From: Bradyrhizobium sp. MOS003
GTDB taxonomy: Bacteria; Pseudomonadota; Alphaproteobacteria; Rhizobiales; Xanthobacteraceae
Reading direction: 5' to 3'
NCBI RefSeq assembly: GCF_003020125.1
Contig: NZ_PYFW01000013.1
Span: forward strand, 28,911-92,910
Length of the DNA stretch: 64,000 bases
The stretch's first letter is position 1. Each line of letters opens with the position of its first letter. This document shows positions 7,429 to 16,284 of this stretch, piece after piece. The notes under the pieces are model-generated. The model was not told the DNA's origin. It saw only the letters and a list, made by a program, of their open reading frames with translations, and ran no database searches. Position numbers and translations under genes: made by a program.

Positions 7429-8283
7429 ATGACCGTCACCCTCGATATCGCCACGATCAAAGCCTTCCTGCTGGTCGCCGACCTCCAGAGCTTTACCCGC
7501 GCCGCGGAAGCGCTCGGCACCACGCAGGCCGCGGTCAGTCTCAAGCTGCAGCGGCTGGAGACGTTGCTCGCAAGACGCCTCGTCGAGCGCTCGCCGCGCG
7601 CTGTCAGGCTTACCGCCGAAGGCGCCGGCTTCCTCGACCGCGCCCGCGCGCTGATGGCGGCGCACGATCGCGCCCTGTCGGGCGAGGCCCCGGCCGCGCA
7701 ATCGCTTTCGCTCGGCATCTCCGATCATGCGGCGGGCCCCGAACTGGTGCCGCTGCTGGAGCGCCTGTACGCGATGTCGTCAAACCTCACCCTCGCCGTG
7801 ACCATCGGTTTCTCGCGCGAGATGCAGGACGCCTATGACGCGGGCGAGCTCGATGCCGTAATCGTCCGCCAGGAAGGCAGCCGTCGCGGCGGCGAGAAGC
7901 TCACCGAGGACGATTTCGGCTGGTTCGCGTCACGACGCCTCACCTTGCCGAAGGGCGAGCCGCTGCCGCTCGCGACCCTCGCCCCGCCCTGCGGCGTCCG
8001 CGCCGTCGCGGTGCGCGCACTCGACAAGGCCGGCATCGCCTGGCGCGAGCGGTTCGTCGGCGGCGGCGTGACGGCCGTGGCCGCAGCCGCGCTGGCCGGA
8101 CTTGCGATCGCGCCACTGGCTAGGCGGATCGCACCGCCCGGGCTGATCGACATCGGGCCGACACACAGGCTGCCGAAGCTCGGCAGCTCGAAAGTGATGC
8201 TGCATTCCAAGGTCAGCGATCCCGCGAAGCTTGCAGCGCTGCGTGCGGTGGCGGCGACCTTTCGGAGCGTCACCGCCACCTGA
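7429..8283 (+). CDS. LysR family transcriptional regulator
   Basis: A 284-residue LysR-type protein. The N-terminal winged helix-turn-helix (IKAFLLVADLQSFTRAAEAL then TTQAAVSLKLQRLE) occupies residues 1-65, and the remainder is the two-lobed periplasmic-binding-like effector domain. It is transcribed away from the tautomerase gene, with a palindromic box between them, the standard layout for a LysR regulator controlling its divergent neighbour and itself. Its stop lies only three bases from the 3' end of the convergent TIGR01777 gene, with no terminator between. Confidence 0.92.
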   Translation: MTVTLDIATIKAFLLVADLQSFTRAAEALGTTQAAVSLKLQRLETLLARRLVERSPRAVRLTAEGAGFLDRARALMAAHDRALSGEAPAAQSLSLGISDHAAGPELVPLLERLYAMSSNLTLAVTIGFSREMQDAYDAGELDAVIVRQEGSRRGGEKLTEDDFGWFASRRLTLPKGEPLPLATLAPPCGVRAVAVRALDKAGIAWRERFVGGGVTAVAAAALAGLAIAPLARRIAPPGLIDIGPTHRLPKLGSSKVMLHSKVSDPAKLAALRAVAATFRSVTAT

Positions 8284-8286
8284 CGT

Positions 8287-9723
8287 TCACAAGATCGCCT
8301 CGAACGCGCTGCGCAGCGTCTCGTGCCGGAAAACGAAGCCGCGACTCAGCGCCTTGTTGGGCAGCACGCGCTGACCGCCGAGCAGGAGCTCGTCGGCGAA
8401 GCCGCCGCCGATCCTGCGGAGCAGACCGCCGGGAATGCGGAACACCGCGGGCCGACGCAGATGGCGGCCGAGCTCCTCGGTGAACTTCGCGTTGGTGACC
8501 GGAATTGGCGCGGTGGCGTTGACGGGGCCGGCGAGATCGGGCGTCGCCATCACATAGGCGATCAACCGGATCAGATCGTCGCGCTCGATCCAGGACATCC
8601 ACTGCCGCCCGGTGCCGATCGGGCCGCCGAGGCCGAACTCGAACGGCGTCAGCATGCGCGTGACGAAGCCGCCTTCGGTGCCGAGCACGAGGCCGATGCG
8701 TAAGTTGACCACGCGCACGCCGAGCTCTTCCGCCGGCCGCGCCGCCTTCTCCCAGGCAGCGCAGAGCTCGTGGCTGAAACAGGCGTGCGACTTCGCCGAT
8801 TCCGTCAGCACCTGGTCGGCCCACAATCCGTACCAGCCGATCGCGGAGCCGCTGACCAGCACCTCGGGCTTGCGTTCGAGCCGCGCGATCAGTTTGACGA
8901 CCTCGCCGGTCATGTCGATGCGCGAGCCAAGAATCTTCGCGCGCTTCGCCTCGGTCCACAGACCGTTGCCGATCGGCTCGCCGGCGAGATTGACGATGGC
9001 GTCGATCGGCGTGTCCCCCGCGAGCTGATCGAGGCTGGTGATCAGCGTCACCGGCGGCGGCAGCATCTCCGCCTTGGCGGGATTGCGGATCAGCGCGATG
9101 ACGTGATGCCCGGCGCCGCTAAGGCTTGCCGCAAGGCGGCTGCCGATGAAGCCGGTGGCGCCCGTGATCAGCACGGTCTTGCGGCCGGAGAGCTTTTCGA
9201 CGAGTTCGGCCGCCGGCACGCTTCGCATGCAGCCGAGCCGGCGCATCGCCGCAAAATCCCTGAGGCCGCACAGCGCCGCACCCACCGCGCAGGCGGTCGC
9301 GGCGACGCTGAGAAGGCCCTGGTTCATGACGCTCACGCCGAAGGGCTGCATCGCCCAATCGACCAGCACCGGCAGCAACAGCACGAGAATGGCGCCGTAA
9401 TTGATCGCGAGCAGCGTGTGATTGATCCGCTCGCTCGGCGGCAGCTTCCGGCTCAGATCCTCCTCGACGAAATCCATCAGGGTGATGACGATCTCGGCGA
9501 CCAGCACCGCGACGATCAACAGCGCCAGCAACCCATAAACCTCAAGCCAGCCGAGCACGAGGAACAGCAACGCATAGAGCATGTTGCGGATACCGTGCAG
9601 CTTGAGCTCGAAGCGCTGCGACACCCGCCAGGCCAAACGTTCGGTGAACTCATGATGATAGAAGGTATCGAACACGCCCATCACGATCTGGATGGCGATG
9701 AGGGTCCACAACAGCATCGTCAT
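8287..9723 (-). CDS. TIGR01777 family epimerase-like protein with an N-terminal membrane domain
   Basis: A 478-residue protein in two parts. Residues 1-150 contain about four hydrophobic segments with a DTFYHHEF motif near residues 19-26, resembling a DoxX-like or DUF-type membrane unit. From about residue 180 an extended SDR/epimerase domain begins with TGATGFIGSRLA and includes VNLAGEPI, SGSAIGWYG and the C-terminal LLLGGQRVLPNKAL typical of TIGR01777 (YfcH-like) proteins. Most family members consist only of the second part. Its start overlaps the stop of the DUF4166 gene as ATGA, so both are translated from one message with the GbsR-like regulator upstream. Confidence 0.88.
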   Translation of the reverse strand: MTMLLWTLIAIQIVMGVFDTFYHHEFTERLAWRVSQRFELKLHGIRNMLYALLFLVLGWLEVYGLLALLIVAVLVAEIVITLMDFVEEDLSRKLPPSERINHTLLAINYGAILVLLLPVLVDWAMQPFGVSVMNQGLLSVAATACAVGAALCGLRDFAAMRRLGCMRSVPAAELVEKLSGRKTVLITGATGFIGSRLAASLSGAGHHVIALIRNPAKAEMLPPPVTLITSLDQLAGDTPIDAIVNLAGEPIGNGLWTEAKRAKILGSRIDMTGEVVKLIARLERKPEVLVSGSAIGWYGLWADQVLTESAKSHACFSHELCAAWEKAARPAEELGVRVVNLRIGLVLGTEGGFVTRMLTPFEFGLGGPIGTGRQWMSWIERDDLIRLIAYVMATPDLAGPVNATAPIPVTNAKFTEELGRHLRRPAVFRIPGGLLRRIGGGFADELLLGGQRVLPNKALSRGFVFRHETLRSAFEAIL

Positions 9724-10385
9724 GATACGGCCTCCCTGAAGGTGGCGGACTGGTGGATCAGCGCGCCGTAACGTGGATGGATGACATCGAGGGTGAAGCG
9801 GAATGCGCTGTTGCCGAGGTCACGGTGCGTCACCGTGAGATCGCCCGGCGTCAGCCAGCGCGGCAAGGGAATCCAGAGGCGCCCGAGCTGAAGCCCATAG
9901 CCTGCGCTGCGGAAGATCAGCGTCTGGTCCTCGACCGCGGTGCGGAGCGCCATCGAGACGCCGAAGCCGACATATTCCTCGAGCCCGGTCGGACCGGCAA
10001 AACGCTTGGCGGAATGGATCACGTGCGGAAAGCCGCGCTTGCGCGCGCAGACGCGGGTCCAGGTCTGACCGCCGGTCGTGCCGTCCTCGGTCACGGTCAC
10101 GATCATGGGAACACCGGTGTCGCGGCCTATCGGCAGCGGCCCGCCGATCAGCTTCGCTGCTTGCGCGATCCACCAGCCGATCTCGCTGAAGGAGATCTCG
10201 TCGACCACCCCGACATAGACGACGCTTTCGCCGTCGGCGACGCGCTTGGAGAAACGCCGCCAGGTCGCGAGCGGCAGGCGGCCCCAATCCTCGTCCGACA
10301 GCAGCGCGCGGAAGCGGCGGTCGTCGAGCAGCTTGATGTGAGCGGAGGGAGTTGCGTTGGAGCCTGATAACCTTGCCGACGTCAT
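9720..10385 (-). CDS. DUF4166 domain protein
   Basis: A 221-residue protein of the DUF4166 type, with no signal peptide or membrane segment. Recognisable features include GVPMIVTVTEDGTTGGQTWTR-like central strands and a C-terminal FTLDVIHPRYGALIHQSATF. The start at 10385 follows GAGGAGGG with ideal spacing. An in-frame start 63 bases upstream would overlap the regulator gene and is rejected. DUF4166 domains are frequently found fused to, or next to, TIGR01777-like or saccharopine-dehydrogenase-like proteins, which agrees with the downstream gene. No reaction is known to me for this family. Confidence 0.85.
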   Translation of the reverse strand: MTSARLSGSNATPSAHIKLLDDRRFRALLSDEDWGRLPLATWRRFSKRVADGESVVYVGVVDEISFSEIGWWIAQAAKLIGGPLPIGRDTGVPMIVTVTEDGTTGGQTWTRVCARKRGFPHVIHSAKRFAGPTGLEEYVGFGVSMALRTAVEDQTLIFRSAGYGLQLGRLWIPLPRWLTPGDLTVTHRDLGNSAFRFTLDVIHPRYGALIHQSATFREAVS

Positions 10386-10401
10386 CGCACCCTCCTCAGC
10401 G

Positions 10402-10959
10402 CTATTTGGCCTTGCCCAGCGGCAGCAGGCTGGCGATCTTTTCGCCAAGCCGCATCAAGGCGACCACCCGCGGCCGCGGCACCTTCAGCATCTGCATGAA
10501 CCAGTGATCGGCGAGCTCGGTGAAGGCGAGCATCTCCTTCAGCCGTTTGCTCGCGACGGGATTGATGGTGGGATCGCCGGCGGCATCCGAGACGCAGGCC
10601 CTGAGCGCCGCGATCGCCGGATCGAGCTCCCGCTCCTTGCGCCGCGCCGCAATCCTGGCGGCGACCTCCCAGATATCGGTCTCCGCCTCGTAATGGTCGC
10701 GGCGGTCGCCGAGGATCGGTACGCGCCGGATCAGGTTCCAGGCGAGCAGCTCCTTGAGCGAGTTGGAGACGTTCGAGCGCGCCATGCCGAGCGTGTCGGC
10801 GATGTCCTCCGCCGTCATCGGCGCCTCGGCGAGGTAGAGCAGCCCGTGAATCTGGCTGACCGAGCGATTGACGCCCCACTCGTCCCCCATGTCACCCCAA
10901 TGCAAGATGAAGCGCTCGACGGCGACGGGGAGTTTCTTCTTTCCGGTTGTTTCTGTCAT
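10402..10959 (-). CDS. GbsR/MarR family transcriptional regulator
   Basis: A 185-residue winged-helix regulator. The stretch FILHWGDMGDEWGVNRSVSQ followed by IHGLLYLAEAPMTAEDIADTLGMARSNVSNSLKELLAWNLI is typical of the GbsR branch of MarR proteins. It is the first gene of a minus-strand operon with DUF4166 and TIGR01777 genes. The start codon lies inside a perfect 16-base palindrome, suggesting autoregulation. The ligand is unknown. GbsR of Bacillus senses choline, but related proteins occur next to many different genes. Confidence 0.88.
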   Translation of the reverse strand: MTETTGKKKLPVAVERFILHWGDMGDEWGVNRSVSQIHGLLYLAEAPMTAEDIADTLGMARSNVSNSLKELLAWNLIRRVPILGDRRDHYEAETDIWEVAARIAARRKERELDPAIAALRACVSDAAGDPTINPVASKRLKEMLAFTELADHWFMQMLKVPRPRVVALMRLGEKIASLLPLGKAK

Positions 10960-10966
10960 GACAGAA
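10951..10966. promoter_or_regulatory. Perfect palindrome covering the GbsR-like gene's start codon
   Basis: TTCTGTCATGACAGAA is a perfect 16-base palindrome, and its central CAT/ATG is the start codon of the regulator at 10957-10959. TGACA-like half sites recur just upstream (TCTGACA at 10970-10976 region and CTTGTCAAG at about 10987-10995). A regulator bound here would block its own translation-initiation region and promoter. Confidence 0.55.
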
Positions 10967-11103
10967 ATATCTGACAAGACCGTTTGCTTGTCAAGTCGGT
11001 TGCGGCTCGTATACCGAATGCGAGATGCTTGCCTAAAAATGTTCCAACGTCGGGGAACCATCAACCCCTTGCGGCGTTTGCCCCCGTTGAGCAGGGTCCG
11101 GGA

Positions 11104-12624
11104 ATGGTCGAAAAATTCAGTCAACAGAGAGACTTGTTCGAGAGCGAGCGCAGTTTCCGACTGTTGGTTGAGGGAGTGGCGGACTACGCCCTTTATATGC
11201 TCGATCCCAAGGGGATCATCACCAGCTGGAACATCGGCGGCGAGCGCATCAAGGGCTACGCGCCCGGCGAGATCCTCGGCCAGCATTTTTCCCGCTTCTA
11301 CACCGAGACCGACCGCGCCAACGGCAAGCCGGCCCGTGCGCTCGGCATCGCCACGGAAAAGGGCCGCTACGAGGAGGAAGGCTGGCGCGTCCGCAAGGAT
11401 GGCACCTTCTTCTGGGCGAGCGTGGTCATCGACCCGATCTATGAGGGCGGCGAGCTGGTCGGCTTCGCCAAGATCACACGTGACATCACCGAACGCCGCA
11501 ATACCCAGCTCAAGCTCGAGGCGATGCAGAAACAGCTCGCCGAGTCCCAAAAGTTCGATGCGCTGGGACAGCTCACCGGCGGGGTCGCCCACGACTTCAA
11601 CAACCTGCTGATGATCATCAGCGGCAGCCTGCACATGCTGAAGCGCGGCGCCGACGACCCGGCCAAGCTTCAGCGCGCGGTCTCGGCGATCGAAACCGCC
11701 ACCAAACGCGGCGCCGCGCTCACCAACCAGCTCCTCACCTTCGCGCGGCGGCAGAGCGTCAATCCGCAGGCGATCGATTTCGCCGAACGCATCGCGGCGA
11801 TCCGCGAGGTGCTCGATGCCGGCGTCGGCAGCTCCGTGCGCCTGACGTTCGAGATCGGCCGCGACGTCTGGCCACTCAAGACCGACGCCTCGGAACTCGA
11901 GACCGCGCTGCTCAACCTCGTCATCAATGCCCGCGACGCGATGCCCGACGGCGGCACGGTGACGATCGGCGCGCGCAATGTCGCGCTGGACGAGGCGCCG
12001 CTCGCCGGCGACTTCGTCGCAATCGACGTCGCGGACACCGGGTTCGGCATTCCCTCCGACGTTCTCGACAAGATCTTCGAGCCGTTCTTCACCACCAAGC
12101 CGATCGGAAAAGGCACCGGCCTCGGCCTGTCCCAGGTCCACGGCTTCGCCCATCAGGCCGGCGGCACGGTGAAGGTTACAAGCGAGCTCGGCAAGGGCAC
12201 GACGTTCACCATCCTGCTGCCGCGCGGGACCGAAGCCCCATCACAAGAGATGACGGGAGAACCGGCGTTCCACGGCAGCGGCACAGTCTTGCTGGTGGAG
12301 GACAATCCGGACGTCGCGCTCGTCAGCATCGGCCTGCTGGAACAGCTCGGCTACCAGGTGCGCCGGGTCGCGGACGCCGAAGCCGCCTTGCGTGAGATCG
12401 AGAGCAACGGCGTCGACTTCGTGTTCTCCGACATCGTCATGCCCGGCAAGATGGACGGCCTCACCCTCGCCCATCATCTCCGCCAGATCCGACCTGGCCT
12501 GCCGATCCTGCTCGCCACCGGCTACAGCGAGGTCGCCGCCGGCGTGCGCGGCGATTTTCCGATCCTGCGCAAGCCGTACGAAATCCACGAGCTGAGCGAG
12601 GCGATCGCCAAGCTGCCGCGGTGA
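11104..12624 (+). CDS. Hybrid PAS sensor histidine kinase with receiver domain
   Basis: A 506-residue cytoplasmic kinase. A PAS domain (about 11-130, ending FAKITRDITERR) is followed by a HisKA dimerisation domain with His163 in GGVAHDFNNLL, a HATPase (about 260-380, with FEPFFTTKPIGKGTGLGLS split over the G boxes) and a C-terminal receiver (395-503) with the phospho-acceptor Asp443 in FSDIVMPG. There are no membrane segments. The VAHDFNNL phospho-site groups it with PAS-containing hybrid kinases that lack a neighbouring DNA-binding partner, and none is seen here. The ATG at 11104 follows CCGGGA. An upstream in-frame start would extend into the regulator's promoter. Confidence 0.92.
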   Translation: MVEKFSQQRDLFESERSFRLLVEGVADYALYMLDPKGIITSWNIGGERIKGYAPGEILGQHFSRFYTETDRANGKPARALGIATEKGRYEEEGWRVRKDGTFFWASVVIDPIYEGGELVGFAKITRDITERRNTQLKLEAMQKQLAESQKFDALGQLTGGVAHDFNNLLMIISGSLHMLKRGADDPAKLQRAVSAIETATKRGAALTNQLLTFARRQSVNPQAIDFAERIAAIREVLDAGVGSSVRLTFEIGRDVWPLKTDASELETALLNLVINARDAMPDGGTVTIGARNVALDEAPLAGDFVAIDVADTGFGIPSDVLDKIFEPFFTTKPIGKGTGLGLSQVHGFAHQAGGTVKVTSELGKGTTFTILLPRGTEAPSQEMTGEPAFHGSGTVLLVEDNPDVALVSIGLLEQLGYQVRRVADAEAALREIESNGVDFVFSDIVMPGKMDGLTLAHHLRQIRPGLPILLATGYSEVAAGVRGDFPILRKPYEIHELSEAIAKLPR

Positions 12625-12651
12625 TGGCTCTTCGCCTCTCCCGTCTCACCG

Positions 12652-12738
12652 CGTCGTGGCCGGGCTTGTCCCGGCCATCCACGTCTCATCACGCGTAAGA
12701 CGAACGTGGATGCCCGGGACAAGCCCGGGCATGACGAC
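12652..12738. repeat. REP-like palindromic repeat, family A, copy 1
   Basis: Two inverted GC-rich modules, GGCCGGGCTTGTCCCGGCC and GCCCGGGACAAGCCCGGGC, are joined through CATCCACGT/ACGTGGATG arms and end in CGTCGTG/CATGACGA. The element lies between the convergent kinase and acylphosphatase genes. A second copy with the same arms is at 58690-58773. It may act as a transcription or mRNA-decay barrier, but that is inferred. Confidence 0.8.
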
Positions 12739-12755
12739 CTTTCGTGAGCGCGCAC

Positions 12756-13055
12756 CTACACCGTCGGCAACACCGAAAACGCTTCCCCTGCCCTGCGCAG
12801 GTTCAGCTCATCCGCGCTCGCCGTCTCGCTCGTCACGCTGTCCACGCGCGAGGACGGCGGCCCGTGGCGGCACAGCGCGACCATATCGGCAACATGCTTC
12901 GGCGCTCCCGCGAACAGCGCTTCGACGCAGCCGTCGCGGCGATTGCGCACCCAGCCTTCGAGGCCGCACGCAGTCGCCTGATACTCGACCCAAGCCCGGT
13001 AGCCGACGCCCTGCACGCGCCCGCGGATCATGACCTGGAGGATCGCCCGGCTCAT
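12756..13055 (-). CDS. acyP: Acylphosphatase
   Basis: A 99-residue acylphosphatase, which hydrolyses carboxyl-phosphate bonds. The family motif GRVQGVGYR holds the phosphate-binding Arg20, and VRNRRDG holds the catalytic Asn38. The length is usual for the family. The ATG overlaps the stop of the upstream PEP-mutase-like gene as ATGA, so the two are co-translated. Confidence 0.95.
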   Translation of the reverse strand: MSRAILQVMIRGRVQGVGYRAWVEYQATACGLEGWVRNRRDGCVEALFAGAPKHVADMVALCRHGPPSSRVDSVTSETASADELNLRRAGEAFSVLPTV

Positions 13056-13918
13056 TTTTTCAGTCCGAGAAAGTCGGCGCTGCGCGCCTTGACGTCGGCC
13101 TCGCGCATGACGCGGTTGGTCAGGTCCGCCGACGACAATCCCTTCAGCTCCTTTGGAGCCGTGCCTTCACGCAACGCTTTCAACGTGTCAAACACGGCCC
13201 GCGTCGCCGCCGCGATCGGCGGGTGGCCCTGCAGCGCGATGCGCACGCGTTGACTCCCGAGATAATCGATCGCGTTCATTTCGTCTGGCGCACCACCGAG
13301 CACGAGGGGGAGACGCGTTGCAGAGGCGATCGCCTCGAGTTCGGCGCGCGACTTGATTCCGGTGAAGAACAGCGCATCCACGCCCGTCGCCTCATACGCC
13401 CTGGCACGCTTGATCGCGTCCGCGATCGAGCTGATCGAGGCAGCACCCGTGCGGCCCATGATGACCAGCGAGGGATCGCTGCGACCATCGAGCGCCGCCT
13501 TCATCTTGCCGACGCCTTCCTCGAGCGAAATCAGCTGCACCTTGGCCTCACCGAAGGCCGCCGGCAGCAGCGTGTCCTCGATGGTGAGGCCGGCAGCGCC
13601 CGCCGCCTCCAGCTCCTGCACCGTGCGGCGGACATTGAGCGCATTGCCATAGCCGTGATCGGCATCGACCAACACGGGGAGCGTCGAAGCGCGCGACATC
13701 CGCCGCATCTGCTCGGCAAGCTCGGTGAGCGTGATCAGCGTGATATCGGGATCGCCGAGCACCGCAAGCGAAGCGACCGAGCCGCCGAACATGCCGAGCG
13801 GAAATCCGAGATCTTCGGCGATGCGGATCGAGATCGCGTCATAGACCGAGCCGGGATGGACGCAGGCCGAGCCCGACAGGATGGAGCGCAGTTTTTCGCG
13901 GCGGGAACGGAAGGCCAT
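13052..13918 (-). CDS. Isocitrate lyase/PEP mutase family protein (oxaloacetate decarboxylase-like)
   Basis: A 288-residue TIM-barrel enzyme. The Mg-binding segment LVDADHGYGN contains Asp85 and Asp87, followed by a TIEDTLLPAAFGE loop. The KKCGH motif of true isocitrate lyases is absent, and the overall pattern fits the PA4872-type oxaloacetate decarboxylases or related 2-methylisocitrate/PEP mutase-fold lyases. The start at 13918 (MAFRSRREKLR) is preferred over in-frame codons upstream that run into the repeat element. Together with acylphosphatase it forms a two-gene minus-strand unit downstream of the acyl-CoA carboxylase gene. Confidence 0.87.
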   Translation of the reverse strand: MAFRSRREKLRSILSGSACVHPGSVYDAISIRIAEDLGFPLGMFGGSVASLAVLGDPDITLITLTELAEQMRRMSRASTLPVLVDADHGYGNALNVRRTVQELEAAGAAGLTIEDTLLPAAFGEAKVQLISLEEGVGKMKAALDGRSDPSLVIMGRTGAASISSIADAIKRARAYEATGVDALFFTGIKSRAELEAIASATRLPLVLGGAPDEMNAIDYLGSQRVRIALQGHPPIAAATRAVFDTLKALREGTAPKELKGLSSADLTNRVMREADVKARSADFLGLKK

Positions 13919-13961
13919 GGGTACTGTCTTTCTCTTGGGACCGAAGCCGCCGCTCCAATCT

Positions 13962-14052
13962 CCGTCATTGCGAGCGCAGCGAAGCAATCCAGGAATGCTT
14001 CCGCGGAGACAGGCTGGATTGCTTCGTCGCTAAGGGCTCCTCGCAATGACGG
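13962..14052. repeat. Palindromic chromosomal repeat, family B, copy 1
   Basis: Long inverted arms begin CCGTCATTGCGAGCGCAGCG and GAAGCAATCCAG and are mirrored by CTGGATTGCTTCGTCGC and TCGCAATGACGG. The copy lies between the carboxylase and the PEP-mutase-like gene. A second copy lies at 20088-20173. The unit can fold into a long hairpin and belongs to the small interspersed repeats seen in Bradyrhizobium-type genomes. Confidence 0.82.
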
Positions 14053-14085
14053 TGCTTGTGGGCAGATCGCCTGCCTCACTCACAC

Positions 14086-16101
14086 TTATGCAAATTCCAG
14101 GATCAGCGCGTCCACCGCGAGCGTCGCGCCGGCGCTGGCATGGACCTTCTTCACGGTGCCGTCCTGCTCGGCGCGCAGCACGTTCTGCATCTTCATGGCT
14201 TCGACCACCGCCAGTGTCTCGCCGGCCTTGACCTCCTGCCCTTCGGTCACCGCGATCGAGACGATGAGCCCGGGCATCGGGCACAGCAGCTTCTTGCCGG
14301 TGTCCGAGGCCGTCGTCACCGGCATCAGCCGCGCCGAGGTCGCTTCCGCTTCGGTCCAGACATAGACCGGGACCTCGACGCCCTGATGCGCGAGGCGGAT
14401 ACCGTTGGCTATCGGCCGCACCTGCACCGCGACCAAATGGCCGTCGATGGTGCCTTGCCAGACCGGATCGCCCGGCTTCCACGGCGAGGCCAGCAGATGC
14501 GAATTGCCGGCCTTGCCCCCGGCGTCGACGAAGCGCACCGCGATGGCGTCGCCCTCGCGAGCGACCTCGAGCTGGATCTCCTGACGGTCGAGCCAGACCG
14601 CGCGGCGACGCTCGCGCTGCACCACGCGGCCACCCATCTGGCCCGAGATCTGCCGCTTGCGCTCACCCAGCACGTGATCGATGGCGGCGCCGACTGCGGC
14701 GATGCGCCGGGCGACCTCGCCTTCGGGTACGCGCACCGCAAAGCCCTTGGGGAATTCCTCGGCAATGAAGCCGGTCGACAGCCGCCCCTCGCGCCAGCGC
14801 GGATGATGCATCAGCGCCGACAGGAACGGGATGTTGTGGCGGATGCCGTCGACGTAGAACGAGTCCAGCGCGGTCGCCTGCGCCTCGATCGCGGCCGCGC
14901 GCGACGGCGCATGCGTGACGAGCTTTGCGATCATCGGATCGTAGTGGATCGAGATCTCGCCGCCCTCCTGCACGCCGGTGTCGTTGCGCACGGTGATGCC
15001 GTCCTTGCTCACTTCCGCCGGCGGCCGGTATTTCACGAGCCGCCCGATCGAGGGCAGGAAGTTGCGGAACGGATCTTCGGCGTAGAGGCGCGATTCCACC
15101 GCCCAGCCGGTCAGCGTGACGTCCTTCTGGGCAATGCCGAGCTTCTCGCCGGCGGCAACACGGATCATCTGCTCGACGAGGTCGATGCCGGTGACGAGCT
15201 CGGTGACGGGATGCTCGACCTGGAGACGGGTGTTCATCTCAAGGAAGTAGAAGCTCTTGTCCTGGCCTGCGACGAACTCGACGGTGCCGGCGGAATCATA
15301 ATTCACGGCCTTTGCCAGCGCGACCGCCTGCTCGCCCATCTTGCGACGGGTGGCTTCGTCGAGGAGCGGCGACGGCGCCTCCTCGATGACCTTCTGGTTA
15401 CGGCGCTGGATCGAGCACTCGCGCTCGCCGAGATAGACGACGTTGCCGTGCTTGTCGCCCAGCACCTGGATCTCGATGTGACGGGGATCGACGATGAACT
15501 TCTCGACGAAGACGCGGTCGTCGCCGAACGAGGCCTTGGCCTCGGCCTTGGCGAGGTTGAAACCTTCCGCGACCTCCGAGGTCGAATGCGCGATCCGCAT
15601 GCCCTTGCCGCCGCCGCCGGCGGACGCCTTGATCATCACGGGATAGCCGATCTCGTCGGCGATCTTGACCGCGTGCTTGGCGTCCTCGATCACGCCGAGA
15701 TAGCCGGGCACGGTCGAGACCTTGGCCTTGGCTGCCGCCTTCTTCGACTCGATCTTGTCGCCCATCGCCGCGATCGCGCCCGGGTTCGGGCCGATGAAGA
15801 CGATGCCTGCGGCTTCCAGCGCGCGCGGAAACGCCTCGCGCTCGGACAGGAAGCCGTAGCCGGGATGCACGGCCTGCGCGCCCGTCTTGCGGCAGGCCTC
15901 GACGATCTTCTCGATGACCAGGTAGCTCTCCGCCGCCGCCGGCGGGCCGATCAGCACGGCCTCGTCGGCCATCTCGACATGGAGGGCGTCGCGGTCGGCT
16001 TCGGAATAGACCGCAACCGTTTCAATTCCCATGCGGCGCGCGGTCTTGATGACCCGGCAGGCGATTTCGCCGCGATTGGCGATCAGAATGCGTTTGAACA
16101 T
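14086..16101 (-). CDS. pccA: Acetyl/propionyl-CoA carboxylase alpha subunit (biotin carboxylase plus biotin carrier)
   Basis: A 671-residue protein. The N-terminal biotin carboxylase starts FKRILIANRGEIACRVI and has the ATP-grasp loop KASAGGGGKGMR and the EMNTRLQVEHPVTE core. A BT-type linker domain follows. The C-terminal biotinyl domain carries the biotinylated Lys637 in VVEAMKMQN. Length and order match the alpha subunit of propionyl-CoA carboxylase, which carboxylates propionyl-CoA to methylmalonyl-CoA with a separate beta subunit. No beta subunit is present in the window; since the gene is followed by other functions, it is presumably encoded elsewhere. Acetyl-CoA or methylcrotonyl-CoA specificity cannot be excluded from sequence alone. 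Confidence 0.93.
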   Translation of the reverse strand: MFKRILIANRGEIACRVIKTARRMGIETVAVYSEADRDALHVEMADEAVLIGPPAAAESYLVIEKIVEACRKTGAQAVHPGYGFLSEREAFPRALEAAGIVFIGPNPGAIAAMGDKIESKKAAAKAKVSTVPGYLGVIEDAKHAVKIADEIGYPVMIKASAGGGGKGMRIAHSTSEVAEGFNLAKAEAKASFGDDRVFVEKFIVDPRHIEIQVLGDKHGNVVYLGERECSIQRRNQKVIEEAPSPLLDEATRRKMGEQAVALAKAVNYDSAGTVEFVAGQDKSFYFLEMNTRLQVEHPVTELVTGIDLVEQMIRVAAGEKLGIAQKDVTLTGWAVESRLYAEDPFRNFLPSIGRLVKYRPPAEVSKDGITVRNDTGVQEGGEISIHYDPMIAKLVTHAPSRAAAIEAQATALDSFYVDGIRHNIPFLSALMHHPRWREGRLSTGFIAEEFPKGFAVRVPEGEVARRIAAVGAAIDHVLGERKRQISGQMGGRVVQRERRRAVWLDRQEIQLEVAREGDAIAVRFVDAGGKAGNSHLLASPWKPGDPVWQGTIDGHLVAVQVRPIANGIRLAHQGVEVPVYVWTEAEATSARLMPVTTASDTGKKLLCPMPGLIVSIAVTEGQEVKAGETLAVVEAMKMQNVLRAEQDGTVKKVHASAGATLAVDALILEFA

Positions 16102-16284
16102 GCTTTTCTTGAATCTCGACCTTGGGCGGGACCCTTCCCTGGCCGTTGGGGCCTACGGGAGGGGCCGTGTGGCTCCCGTGGTACATCAAAATGGGCCGGA
16201 GGCAACGGTCTAAATCCGGGCCATCTGGCGTACCAGCGCAAGACCGAAACGGGCTCGGGGATGGGGCCGGCGCCGCCTGGGGCC

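Noticed and set aside
10402..12153. Open frame of 583 codons on the minus strand
   Set aside because: Only the last 185 codons are the GbsR-like protein. The part antisense to the hybrid kinase has no motif and the true start lies at 10959.
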